A DNA stretch of 45,964 nt. Origin: JBEKTY01 sp049515555. Lineage in GTDB: Bacteria > Planctomycetota > Planctomycetia > Pirellulales > Thermoguttaceae. The notes below the pieces were generated by a model. That model was given only the letters and a program-made list of their open reading frames with translations, had not been told where the DNA came from and made no database searches. The DNA lies in NCBI GenBank assembly GCA_049515555.1, contig JBEKTY010000048.1:1-45964 (forward strand), in the 5' to 3' direction. The translations under genes were made by a program, and so were the position numbers. Below, one piece after another: positions 14,421 through 26,283 of this stretch (the stretch's first letter is position 1; every line of letters starts with the position of its first letter).

Positions 14421-16436
14421 GTCAATTTCCTCTATCGCCAGGCAGTCCGTCGAAGCGAGCAACTGCCCAGTAGCCTGCCGATCAAAACTCTTGTCCTTGG
14501 CCTCGATGATGATGAAAAACCCATCGTCGGTCACTTTGCGGAACCGCGGGCTGGCAAAGGCCGGGAAGCAGGGCCGCGGCAGCCGCACCAGGGCCCACAG
14601 GCCGAAGAAACAGGCCAGCGCCGCTAGCAGCACGGTCAGCTCGAAGGCGACGGGTATATTGGCCGGCAGGCTCCAGTAGGGCTTTCCGCTTATTATCAGT
14701 GGGAAACCGCTCAGGCCGCCGATGGCCGCAATGGCCGTCCGCGGGGCGTTGCAGTACCACTGGAGCCCCACGGCCGCCAGGCAGCCGGTCAGCCCGCCGC
14801 CCAGTACGAGCCAGGGCAGAATGGTCGGCCGGATACCCATCGCACGGTCCAGCCCGTGGACCGCGAACGGGCAGTAGCAGTCCCAGCGGCGGTAGCCTGC
14901 CTGGCAGACCTGCCGGGCGGCGGCCCGCAAGGCGTCGGGGTCGGGGTATTCGGCCAGTAGTCCCCAGCGGGCCGAAGTTTGCACCAGCGGTCCTCCGTCT
15001 TCCGTTGAAGGGGACAGTCCCCCGCCTTCCGCCTTCCGCCTTCCGCCTTCCGCCCTCGGCAAAATACTCTTTACCTCGGCCATGGCCACCATCGGCAGGT
15101 AGCGGCAGAAGAGCAAGAAGAGCGTCAGGAACAGGCCGAAGCTGCCCACCAGCGTCAGCACCTCCACGTAGCTCGGGCAGTACGAGCCCCAACTGGAAGG
15201 CAGGAAGTCGCGATGCAGGCCGCCCACGATGATCACGAACCGCTCGAACCACATGCCCACGTTCACCAGCACCGAGACGATAAACAAGAGCCACGGACTG
15301 ACGCGGGCCTTCTTCAGCCACAGCACCTGCGGCACGACGGCGTTGCAGGTCAGCATGATCCAGCCGCACCAGCCCATCGGCCCCAGCAGCCGGTCCAGGA
15401 ACTGGAACTGCTCCCAGGGGCTGCCGCCATACCAGGCCATGAAGAATTCCGTGAGGTAGGCGTAAGCCACGATGCAGCCGGTCACCAGCAGGATCTTGGC
15501 CATGTTGTCCAGGTGCCGGCGGGTAATGAAATCCTTCAGTCCGAACAGCTCCCGGGCGGGGACGGCCAGCGTAACCACCATCGCAAAGCCGCTGAAGATG
15601 GCCCCGGCCACGAAATAGGGCGGGAAGATCGTGCTGTGCCAGCCGGGCAACTGCGAGACCGCAAAATCGAAGCTCACCACGCTATGCACCGAAAGCACCA
15701 GCGGCGTGGCCAGCGCCGCCAGCAGCAAGTAGGCCTTCTCGTAGACGTGCCAGTGCCGCTGGCTGCCGCGCCAGCCCAGGCTCAGGATGCCGTAAAGATA
15801 GAACCGCCAGCGGCTGGTGGCCCGGTCGCGGAAGGTGGCCAGATCGGGCACCATGCCCAGGTACCAGAACAGCAGCGACACGGTGGCGTAGGTGCTCACG
15901 GCGAAGACGTCCCACAGCAGCGGGCTGGTGAAGTTCGGCCACATGCCCATCTGGTTGGGATAGGGAAACAGCCAGTAGACCAGCCACACGCGGCCGACGT
16001 GGATGGCGGGGAACAAGCCTGCGCACATCACGGCGAAGATCGTCATGGCCTCGGCGAAGCGGTTGATGCCCGTCCGCCACTTCTGCCGGAAGAGGAACAA
16101 GATGGCGGAGATCAGCGTGCCGGCATGCCCGATGCCGATCCAGAACACGAAGTTGGTGATGTCGAAGGCCCAGCACACGGGGCGGTTCTCGTTCCACACG
16201 CCGACGCCGGTGAAGAACAGGTACGCGATCATCAGGCCCAGCACGGCCAGGGCCGTCACGGCCACGCCCATGGCGGCATACCAGGCCCGCGGCGGGCGCC
16301 GGGCCTCGGCCACCGCGCAGATCCCTGCGCTGACGGCGTGCAGGCCCTCGGCCGCCCGGCCGGCTACCAGCACCGCCCGCCGCCGCGGGTCCTCGGCCGT
16401 GTTGTCGATCTCGTAGGGCAAAGCCACGCTGGTCAT
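14418..16436 (-). CDS. Fused ActC (NrfD-like) and ActD subunits of alternative complex III
   Basis: 672 residues. The ATG at 16436 is preferred over 16460, which lies in a palindrome. Residues 1 to about 460 are ActC, an NrfD/PsrC-like quinol-binding membrane subunit (WNENRPVCWAFDITNFVFWI, GHAGTLISAILFLFRQKW, WYGGSPWEQFQFLDRLLGPM). From about 495 the sequence is ActD (DUF3341): LLAEYPDPDALRAAARQVC, CYCPFAVHGLDRAMGI and two helices. The linker (RAEGGRRKAEGGGLSPSTED) is encoded by repeat DNA. ActC and ActD are usually separate genes, so this may be a repeat-mediated fusion of neighbours. Confidence 0.9.
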   Translation of the reverse strand: MTSVALPYEIDNTAEDPRRRAVLVAGRAAEGLHAVSAGICAVAEARRPPRAWYAAMGVAVTALAVLGLMIAYLFFTGVGVWNENRPVCWAFDITNFVFWIGIGHAGTLISAILFLFRQKWRTGINRFAEAMTIFAVMCAGLFPAIHVGRVWLVYWLFPYPNQMGMWPNFTSPLLWDVFAVSTYATVSLLFWYLGMVPDLATFRDRATSRWRFYLYGILSLGWRGSQRHWHVYEKAYLLLAALATPLVLSVHSVVSFDFAVSQLPGWHSTIFPPYFVAGAIFSGFAMVVTLAVPARELFGLKDFITRRHLDNMAKILLVTGCIVAYAYLTEFFMAWYGGSPWEQFQFLDRLLGPMGWCGWIMLTCNAVVPQVLWLKKARVSPWLLFIVSVLVNVGMWFERFVIIVGGLHRDFLPSSWGSYCPSYVEVLTLVGSFGLFLTLFLLFCRYLPMVAMAEVKSILPRAEGGRRKAEGGGLSPSTEDGGPLVQTSARWGLLAEYPDPDALRAAARQVCQAGYRRWDCYCPFAVHGLDRAMGIRPTILPWLVLGGGLTGCLAAVGLQWYCNAPRTAIAAIGGLSGFPLIISGKPYWSLPANIPVAFELTVLLAALACFFGLWALVRLPRPCFPAFASPRFRKVTDDGFFIIIEAKDKSFDRQATGQLLASTDCLAIEEID
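15003..15060. repeat. GGGGACAGTCCC fragment plus CCTTCCG tandem repeat in the ActC-ActD linker
   Basis: A partial GGGGACAGTCCCC core is followed by about five CGCCTTC units, all in the coding frame. It lies exactly between the regions resembling ActC and ActD. Confidence 0.8.
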
Positions 16437-16446
16437 GGTTTCCAAA

Positions 16447-16490
16447 GGGGACAGTCCCATTTTCGTCGGACGAAAATGGGGACAGTCCCC
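16447..16490. repeat. GGGGACAGTCCC palindrome, ActB-ActC spacer
   Basis: A 44-bp inverted repeat with centre TTTTCGTCGGACGAAAA, filling nearly all of the 57-bp gap between the ActB stop (16494) and the ActC start (16436). It would put a strong hairpin in the intercistronic mRNA. Confidence 0.88.
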
Positions 16491-16493
16491 CGG

Positions 16494-19822
<3,329 letters not shown>

Positions 19823-19835
<13 letters not shown>

Positions 19836-20479
19836 GTCACACAATCCGTGTTGGGGTTGACGTGATACCTTGCCTCGAGATCGCGGCCGAAGTCGGCCCG
19901 CGCCCGGGAGTCGCCCGAGGGCGGTTGCCAGTCCATGTTCGTCACCTGATCGCGGGGTCGCAGATGTCCGGCCGGGTCGCGATGGCACTTAATGCACCAG
20001 GCCATGTTCAGCGGCTCGACCGTGCCGACCGTCTCCATCTGGTCGACGTGCCCATGGCACTCGATGCAACCCACGCCGGCAGCGAGGTGGGCGCTGTGGT
20101 TGAAATACACGTAGTCGGCCAGGCTGTGCACCTTGACCCAGGGGACGAACGTACCTTCGACGTAGCTCTTGCGGACCTCTGCGAGTTTGGGCGAGTTGGG
20201 AAAAATAGCCTTGTGGCAGTTCATGCACACCTCGGTCGGCGGCAGGGCGGCCATGGCGGCCCGCTCGACCGTCGTGTGGCAGTAGCGGCAGTCGATCCCC
20301 AATTGGCCCGCGTGCAGGGCGTGGCTATACGGCACCGGCTGGACGGGGGCATAGCCGACGTTGAGCGTGGTCGGATTGCCGGCGTAGGCCAGCAGCAGCC
20401 CGAGATAGGCGGGCACCGACGCCGCGCCCAGCAGGATGGCCACCGTCGCCCTGTTCGACCACTTGGGAAAGCTCAACAT
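19823..20479 (-). CDS. actA: Alternative complex III pentaheme cytochrome c, ActA
   Basis: 218 residues with an N-terminal anchor (VAILLGAASVPAYLGLLLAYA) and five heme c motifs: CRYCH 64-68, CMNCH 85-89, CIECH 138-142, CIKCH 162-166 and CVTCH 213-217. Further histidines (YSHALHAGQLG, FNHSAHLAAG) fit bis-His ligation in the class III-like fold. First gene of the respiratory cluster in transcription order. A promoter should lie in the short gap to MscL (20480-20521) or further upstream, but I see no clear boxes. ActA collects electrons from ActB. Confidence 0.95.
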
Positions 20480-20521
20480 TGCGGTAATGTTAGCGCCTTA
20501 CCGGCCGATCGTCAACAGAAA

Positions 20522-20923
20522 CTAACCTTCGGCCGGCAGTTCCGAGGTGCAGCAGGGGCAGCGCGTGGCCCGCAGCGGAATGGCCGAGCAGCATTTCGGA
20601 CAGGGCTTGGTCGTGGGCTCGGCCGGCGGCGTACGCCGCAGGAGGTTGATCTGCTTGATCAATAGGAACACGGCCAGGGCCACGATGGTGAAGTTGATGA
20701 GGGTGTTGATGAACTTGCCGTAGCTGATCGACACGCCGTGCAGGGTTAGCGCCAGTTGAGAGAAGTCGACGCGCCCCAGCAGCCACCCGATGGGCGGCAT
20801 TATCACGTCGTTGACCAGCGACTTGACCACGTCGTTGAAGGCCGCGCCCATGATCAGGCCCACCGCCAGGTCGATGAAGCTGCCCTTCATGGCGAACTCT
20901 TTGAACTCGCGTAACAAGCCCAT
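20522..20923 (-). CDS. mscL: Large-conductance mechanosensitive channel with C-terminal zinc ribbon
   Basis: Pentameric inner-membrane channel that opens under membrane tension and releases solutes on osmotic downshock. 133 residues from ATG 20923, with GGAGG 5 nt upstream deciding the start; the longer frame runs into repeats. It begins GLLREFKEFAMKGSFIDLAV, then AVGLIMGAAFNDVVKSLVND (helix 1 with the gate) and INFTIVALAVFLLIKQIN (helix 2). After residue 105 a two-pair cysteine motif CPKCC...CPCC replaces the usual helical bundle, suggesting a small metal-binding ribbon in the cytoplasm. Confidence 0.94.
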   Translation of the reverse strand: MGLLREFKEFAMKGSFIDLAVGLIMGAAFNDVVKSLVNDVIMPPIGWLLGRVDFSQLALTLHGVSISYGKFINTLINFTIVALAVFLLIKQINLLRRTPPAEPTTKPCPKCCSAIPLRATRCPCCTSELPAEG

Positions 20924-20992
20924 AGCTGCCTCCGTTTTGAGGTGGTTGGTTAGGACTGGAGTTCTACAAATTGCGCGAGGAGCGTACAAGCG

Positions 20993-21125
20993 ATCCCCCT
21001 CTCCCTCCGGGAGAGGGCCGGGGTGAAGGGAAGCTACGTTGGTCACAAAAACTGGAGAGGCAGTATCCTCACACACTCCCCCTCACCCTAACCCTCTCCC
21101 GGAGGGAGAGGGGACCGGGCATCTG
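20993..21125. repeat. CTCTCCCGGAGGGAGAGG-type repeats between AroDE and MscL
   Basis: Two elements, about 20993-21025 and 21078-21122, occupy the 256-bp spacer 20924-21179 with the same sequence as at 6464-6505. I see no gene in the rest of the spacer. Confidence 0.85.
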
Positions 21126-21179
21126 CACGCTCGACCCACCCGCTTCTGCTTACGTCCGTCGCCCGTCGTCCGTCGCGTT

Positions 21180-22667
21180 TCAGTATTTCACTGCGCCGAT
21201 CGTCCGCCGGATGACTTCCCGCATCAGGTCGGCCGGGCCTTCGTGACCCGTGAACAGCTTGAACTGCAGGCAGGCCTGGCGGACGAACATGTCCACGCCG
21301 GTGACGATGGTGCAGTTTCGGCCGCGGGCCTCCTTGACGAGGAGCGTATTCTCGGGATTATAGACTGCGTCGAAGACGGTCATCGACGGCCGCAGGTAGT
21401 GTTTGTCGTAAGGGCTTTCGTCGACGTTGGGATGCATCCCCACCGGCGTGCAGTTGAGCAACAGGTCGGCGGAGACCATGTGCCGCGCGGCCCAATCGAC
21501 CTGGAAGCAATCGAAACGCTTGGCCAGGGCCGCGGCCTTGCGGGCGATGCCGTCGGTGACATACACCTTGGCCCCGCGCTCGGTCAGGCCGTAGACGATG
21601 GCCGCGCCCACTCCGCCGGCGCCGAGCACCAGGGCCGTTTCGCCTTCCAGGGGCTTGTCGCCGGGGCCGGGCAGGTGGAGCGCCTCTTCCAGGCTGCTCA
21701 TGGCGGCTTGGTAGTCGGTGTTGTAGCCGGCGCGGACTTTACCGCGGAAGATCACCGTGTTGGCGGCGCCGATGCCCCGCACCGCGGGATCGGACTCGGT
21801 CAGCCGGCGGACGACGGCTTCCTTGTGCGGGATGGTCACGCTCAAGCCCCGAATGCCCAGCAGGGGCGCATCGTCGATGAACTGGTCCAGGTCCTCGCGC
21901 GGCACGCGGAAGGGCAGATAGACCTTGTCCAGCCCCAGTTGCCGGAAGGCCGCGTTGTGGATCGCCGGGCTGAGGCTGTGCCCGATGGGGTCCGCCACCA
22001 CGCCGTAGATTTCCGTCTGGGGGCCGATGCGATCGTACTGGTAGACCTCGCTCATCTGCTGGTAGCTGAGCTGGCCGGGGGCCAGAGTCCGCTCGTGGTG
22101 GAAGCTGGCGTAGGTGAACGGCGTCCCCGCCCGGCCGCCCAACAACCGGGTGGGGATGCCGATGTCGCCCATGCACATGCCGAGCGTCGGGATCTTGCTC
22201 TTGCGGACCAGGTCCAGGATCCGCACGTTGTCGTGCGGATGGTTGGCCATGGTCGCGATCTTGACGATGTCGGCGTCCAGCCCGGCCAGCCGCCGGTGGA
22301 TCTCCTCCAAGTTGCCGGGCGTCTTGCGGAAGTCGTGCAGGCTGACGATCCGCCGCGTCTTGCCGAAGCGCGGGGTGCCGCCGGCGACGTCCTCTTCCAG
22401 GTCCACGTACTCCACGCCCTCGGCGATGGCCGTCCGCAAGAGCATCAGCCGCTGCTCCTCGCTGCCGGACCACTTGCCCCCGTCGACCGGCCGTCGGCAG
22501 GCGATGATCACCGGGCAGGGCCGCTCGACCAGCAGCCGCTTGATATTTACCGGGCCATCGATGTAATCCAATCGCAACTCGACCAGCCCAACGCCCTGTT
22601 CGGCCAGGTGCCGGTGCTCCGCAATCATGTGCCGATGCCGGCCGCGGCCGATGCTGACGCAGATCAT
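21180..22667 (-). CDS. aroDE: Bifunctional 3-dehydroquinate dehydratase / shikimate dehydrogenase
   Basis: Catalyses the third and fourth steps of the shikimate pathway. 495 residues from ATG 22667; the upstream frame lies in a GAGATCTGAAATT tandem. The N-terminal type I dehydroquinase (1-215) has H111 in IVSLHDFRKTP and the Schiff-base K136 in DIVKIATMANHPHDN. The C-terminal AroE (about 220-495) has YGVVADPIGHSLSPAIHNAA (substrate), VTIPHKEAV with K282, GAANTV, GYNTD and the NADP site VLGAGGVGAAI. This fusion order is common in planctomycetes and chlamydiae. It lies between MscL and MutL on the same strand. Confidence 0.95.
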   Translation of the reverse strand: MICVSIGRGRHRHMIAEHRHLAEQGVGLVELRLDYIDGPVNIKRLLVERPCPVIIACRRPVDGGKWSGSEEQRLMLLRTAIAEGVEYVDLEEDVAGGTPRFGKTRRIVSLHDFRKTPGNLEEIHRRLAGLDADIVKIATMANHPHDNVRILDLVRKSKIPTLGMCMGDIGIPTRLLGGRAGTPFTYASFHHERTLAPGQLSYQQMSEVYQYDRIGPQTEIYGVVADPIGHSLSPAIHNAAFRQLGLDKVYLPFRVPREDLDQFIDDAPLLGIRGLSVTIPHKEAVVRRLTESDPAVRGIGAANTVIFRGKVRAGYNTDYQAAMSSLEEALHLPGPGDKPLEGETALVLGAGGVGAAIVYGLTERGAKVYVTDGIARKAAALAKRFDCFQVDWAARHMVSADLLLNCTPVGMHPNVDESPYDKHYLRPSMTVFDAVYNPENTLLVKEARGRNCTIVTGVDMFVRQACLQFKLFTGHEGPADLMREVIRRTIGAVKY

Positions 22668-22787
22668 GGTAAGGATTAACGGTTTGAGGACTTGAGATCT
22701 GAAATTTGAGATCTGAAATTGGTGATCGGGGCCCCCAGCAAACCGCCGCATTATACCGCGCCGGCAGGGCTGGAAATAGGCAACCGC

Positions 22788-24731
22788 TCAGGTCCGCTTG
22801 AACTGCTTATCCAACTCTTCACGCGTGAAGACCAGGGCCGCCGGGCGGCCGTGGGGGCAGTGGTGGGCGTCGCGGACCAGGTGCCGCTGCTCCAAGAGGG
22901 CCGTGATCTCGGCCGGCGTCAGCCGATCGCCCGCCTTGACCGCCGCCTTGCAGGCGATCGTGTGCAACAGGTCGTCCAGCAGGTCGCGGCGATCGGGCGG
23001 CGTGCCCCCGGCCAGCAGGCGGTCCAGCAGGGCATGCAGGATCTCGGCCGGATGAAGATTGGCCAGCATGGCCGGGAAGGCGGCGATGAGCACCGTGCTG
23101 CCGCCGAAGGGCTCGACCCGCAGGCCGAGCTGGGCCAGCAGATCGCGACTGTCCAGAGCGGCGGCGGCCTCGGCCGGGCCCAGGTCGACCGGCTCGGGCA
23201 CCAGCAGGTTCTGCGTCTCGACCGCTCCGGCGTCGATCCGTGCGCGGAGCTGCTCGAACAGGATCCGCTCGTGCAGGGCGTGCTGATCGATGATCGTCAC
23301 GCCCTCTTCGGTCTCGGCCACCAGGTAGCGGTTGTGGATCTGCAGGGCCTGGGCCGGCCGGTCGCCGGCGGCGGGGCCCGCCGCGGCGGGGTCGGCCGGG
23401 CCGGATGGGCCCAGGACCGCTCGCGCGGCCTCGGGCGCCAACCGGGTGAGTGCCAAGGGCCGCCGATCCCAGGATGACTCGCCTGGGTCCAAAAAGCTCT
23501 GCCGCGGCTCGGGGCGCCCACCCGGGTCTAAAAAACTCTGCCGCGGCTCGGGTTGTTCACCTGGGCCCAAGACGCCTCCTGGCGGCGGCTGGGGTCCGAG
23601 CGGGGCCGGGCCGGCCGCCGCGGGCCAGGCCGACATCCGCCCCTTGGCCCAGGCGACCAGTTCCTCGCGCAACTGGACCGCTTGGCCCGCGTCGCGGCCG
23701 CCATCGGGGTCCTCCGCCCCGCCGGCCGGCACGCGGGTGCTCAGGTCGGTGGTCAGGAACTTGCCCCGCAGCGTGGCCAGCAACTGGCTGTAGATCCGGC
23801 CGGAATCCTGAAAGCGGACCTCGAGCTTCGTGGGGTGGACGTTCACGTCGACCAACTCCGGCGGCATCTCGATCGTCAGGAAGGCGATCGCGTAGCGGCC
23901 CACGGTGAGCAGCCCGCGATAGGCCTCGCCCAGCGCGTGCTGCAAGGCGTGATCGCGGATCGGCCGGCCGTTAAGAAAGAAGAACTGCATGCGGTTGTTG
24001 CTGCGGCTCTCGGCCGGGTGGGCCACGCAGCCGGAGATCCGCACCGGCCCGTCGGCACTGGCCACGGCGATCAAGCGGTCGGCCAGCTCGGGGCCGAACA
24101 GGGCGGCGATCCGCTGGCGGCCGTCGGCCGCGGCGGGCAGGTCGAACACCGGCCGCTCGTTGTGCCGCAGCGTGAAGTGCACGCCGGGCGCGGCCAGGGC
24201 CAGCCGCGTAAAGGCCTCGCTCACGTGGCCGAACTCGGTCTGCGGCGTCCGCAGGAACTTCCGCCGCACCGGCGTGTTGAAGAAGAGATTGTGGACCTCG
24301 ACAGCGGTGCCCACCGGGCAGCCGCAGGGGCAGACCGCGCCGGCCAGGCCGCCGGAGACTTCGATCTCGGCCCCCCCCGGGCCGCCCGCCGTGTGGCTGC
24401 GGATCACCAGCCGGCTGACCTCGCCGATCGAGGCCAGGGCCTCGCCGCGGAAGCCCAGCGTGCCCACCCGGAACAGGTCCTCGGCGGTCGCCAGCTTGCT
24501 GGTGGCGTGGGGGGCGACGGCCAGCGGCAGCTCGCCAGCCGGGATCCCGCCGCCGCTGTCAACCACGCGGACCAGGGTCAGCCCGCCGCTTTCGACCGAC
24601 ACGTCGACCCGCCCCGCCCCGGCGTCCACGGCGTTCTCCATCAGCTCCTTGACGACGCTGGCCGGCCGCTCGACGACCTCGCCCGCGGCGATCTTGTTGA
24701 TCAGGGACTGGGGGAGGCGTGTGATGGGCAT
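22788..24731 (-). CDS. mutL: DNA mismatch repair protein MutL, endonuclease type
   Basis: 647 residues. GHKL ATPase motifs: IAAGEVVERPASVVKELMEN (14-33), DSGGGIP (58-64), ATSKLAT (77-83) and GFRGEAL (93-99). The C-terminal dimerisation domain has the metal-dependent nicking motif DQHALHERILFE (DQHA-x2-E-x4-E), then ACKAAVKAGD and CPHGRPAA, so it should nick DNA itself, as MutL does in bacteria without MutH. The linker (about 345-455) is Pro/Gly-rich and contains a short tandem repeat (EPRQSFLDPG twice). No Shine-Dalgarno is obvious before the ATG, only CCCCTCCCCCC. Confidence 0.95.
   Translation of the reverse strand: MPITRLPQSLINKIAAGEVVERPASVVKELMENAVDAGAGRVDVSVESGGLTLVRVVDSGGGIPAGELPLAVAPHATSKLATAEDLFRVGTLGFRGEALASIGEVSRLVIRSHTAGGPGGAEIEVSGGLAGAVCPCGCPVGTAVEVHNLFFNTPVRRKFLRTPQTEFGHVSEAFTRLALAAPGVHFTLRHNERPVFDLPAAADGRQRIAALFGPELADRLIAVASADGPVRISGCVAHPAESRSNNRMQFFFLNGRPIRDHALQHALGEAYRGLLTVGRYAIAFLTIEMPPELVDVNVHPTKLEVRFQDSGRIYSQLLATLRGKFLTTDLSTRVPAGGAEDPDGGRDAGQAVQLREELVAWAKGRMSAWPAAAGPAPLGPQPPPGGVLGPGEQPEPRQSFLDPGGRPEPRQSFLDPGESSWDRRPLALTRLAPEAARAVLGPSGPADPAAAGPAAGDRPAQALQIHNRYLVAETEEGVTIIDQHALHERILFEQLRARIDAGAVETQNLLVPEPVDLGPAEAAAALDSRDLLAQLGLRVEPFGGSTVLIAAFPAMLANLHPAEILHALLDRLLAGGTPPDRRDLLDDLLHTIACKAAVKAGDRLTPAEITALLEQRHLVRDAHHCPHGRPAALVFTREELDKQFKRT
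23465..23575. repeat. Tandem repeat of about 45 bp in the MutL linker
   Basis: Units containing AGCTCTGCCGCGGCTCGG and AACTCTGCCGCGGCTCGG, about 48 bp apart, with flanking (C/T)CTGGG(T/C)CCAA, encode repeated PEPRQSFLDPG in the flexible interdomain linker. Confidence 0.75.
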
Positions 24732-24876
24732 GGGGGGAGGGGGAAGGGATTGGGGATTGGGGATTGGGGATTAGTTGGGCAGCGCCACTTAGCTTGATGA
24801 TAGCGGCGATAAGTGGCGTTGTCTATTGGGGTTAGGAGCGCACCGTGGAATTGCGGTTCCCAGAGGAGCAAGAAAA

Positions 24877-24931
24877 GACGATCCTCCGCGTTCGTACAGG
24901 AGTCATGGAAGACTACTCACGGAGGATCGTC
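24877..24931. repeat. 12-bp perfect inverted repeat in the gene-poor region
   Basis: GACGATCCTCCG (24877-24888) and CGGAGGATCGTC (24920-24931) flank a 31-nt loop. The region 24732-25088 is visibly less GC-rich than its surroundings and holds no gene I can support. This could be a structured RNA, a recombination site arm or remains of a mobile element. Confidence 0.5.
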
Positions 24932-25088
24932 AAGATGACGTTATCGCAGATTGGGGGGTTGGGCAGGAAGCTAGTCGCTTGTGCTATCATTGCTGACGAC
25001 ACCTGTTGAGACACCCGATAACAGAATTGCCACGAGTGGAATACACCAGAGGGACTAGGCATCCAACGTGCATAGGAGTCTGTTAGCC

Positions 25089-25238
25089 ATGACGCATTCT
25101 AGCGGGTCGAAGCGTAGCGAAAAGCCGGCTAAGCCCCGTTTCGACTTCCCGCTTTTCGCCCACGCTACGGGAAGGTGGGCGAAGAAGATCAAGGGCAAGC
25201 GGCATTACTTCGAGCCGTGGGCCGACCGATCATTGTGA
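25089..25238 (+). pseudogene. N-terminal fragment of a tyrosine recombinase/integrase
   Basis: A 49-codon frame with KPRFDFPLFAHATGRWAKKI then KGKRHYFEPWAD. This is the characteristic start of planctomycete phage-type integrases (an HATGRWAKKI-(R/K)GK-HYFGPW block that comes before the core-binding domain). Homology stops after PWAD; three further codons (R, S, L) and a TGA follow. The catalytic domain is missing. It ends inside the 3' end of the convergent GH9 fragment (stop at 25230), so the break point is close to 25225. Family assignment is from memory of the motif. Confidence 0.65.
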
Positions 25239-26219
25239 TTGCCGCGCGTGCAACCAGAACCAGTAGCAGGCGGCGGGGACGCTGGTCTGGAAGAAGCAGT
25301 TCTCGTTGTGCAACGCAAGGGTCGCGAAGTCGATGTACTGTTCATTCACCGGCCAGTCATACCAGTTGGGAATCATCTTCTTGAAGGGTCCGTAGTTGAG
25401 CAGCCAGGTCTGCACCCAACTGTTCGAGCCCTGCGATTTCCCCTCATTCCCCTGCCCATAGGGGATGTGGCCGATCAGCACGTCCGGCATTTGACCGGTG
25501 ACCTGGGCATCGATGATGAATTGGAAATGCTGGTAGTTGGAGCCGATGCCCGTGCAGTACGAGAGGTTGTCGGGGTTGGCGCCAAGGCAATAGTTGGAGC
25601 CTTGCACCGCCGCGGCAAGGTACTGCGGCTTCTTCGTCAGTTCGTAGGCATAGACGAGCGAGAAACCAGCCTGCCCTGGCGTGCTGAAGTAGCGGCCGCA
25701 GAAGATGAGTGGGAAGTCGCTGCGCATGCCGGCGATGACGTCGAAGGCGTTCTTGCGGCTCAGCGCGATGGCGTGATCGGCGTAGGCCGTGATCCGCTCG
25801 ACGGCTCTCTTCTTCAACTCCGGGTCGCCCAGGCCGTCAGGCAGTCGGGCGTAGGCGAAATCGTCGCCGGGTTGATCCAGATAGAGGTTGCCCTTGGCGG
25901 TGAGTTCCGAGGACTGCTTGAAGGCCGCGTCATACGCCGGATCCTTAGTGGCGGCCAGCAATTCTACGGCCGCCATGGCCCGCCGGTGGCGTAGCGTCCG
26001 CGGCAAGTCCTTGTCGAAGCTCAGGACCTTCTGGTAGATCGGGTCGTCATCTTTGGTGTGCGCCTCGGCCCAGGCCCAGGCGCGGCGGGCCGATTCCAGG
26101 TACTCGGCCGCGAGTTTCCGGTCAAAGCTGTTGAGAACCCGCGCGGCACGTGCCGCGGTCGCGGCATAGTAGAGGGTCGTATCGTGGTCGACGGTATAGA
26201 CGCCGGCATACTTGAGCAT
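25230..26219 (-). pseudogene. Truncated glycoside hydrolase family 9-like protein (C-terminal part)
   Basis: Resembles the C-terminal (alpha/alpha)6 half of GH9 endoglucanases: TTLYYAATAARAARVL, ARRAWAWAEAH, NPDNLSYCTGIGS (usual form SYVTGFG) and HNENCFFQTSVPAACY, which matches the NE-x-A-I-NWNAPLVY region with the acid Glu. The N-terminal half with the signal peptide and the DAGD catalytic base is missing. The same frame is open upstream to about 26283 (AGYSDGWGCYDGETSS before the first ATG) and runs into the end of the Gfo/Idh gene. No proper start exists, so it is probably a remnant. It borders the integrase fragment. Confidence 0.6.
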
Positions 26220-26283
26220 GGAGCTGGTTTCACCGTCGTAGCAGCCCCAGCCGTCGGAATATCCGGCGCGCGAACTGACGACT

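Noticed and set aside
24905..25009. 34-codon + strand frame starting at an ATG within the inverted repeat
   Set aside because: No ribosome binding site at good spacing, no recognisable protein, and its start lies in the hairpin loop; not enough support.
24732..25088. tRNA or rRNA gene in the gene-poor stretch
   Set aside because: No cloverleaf with a TTCGA-type T loop or CCA end was found on either strand.
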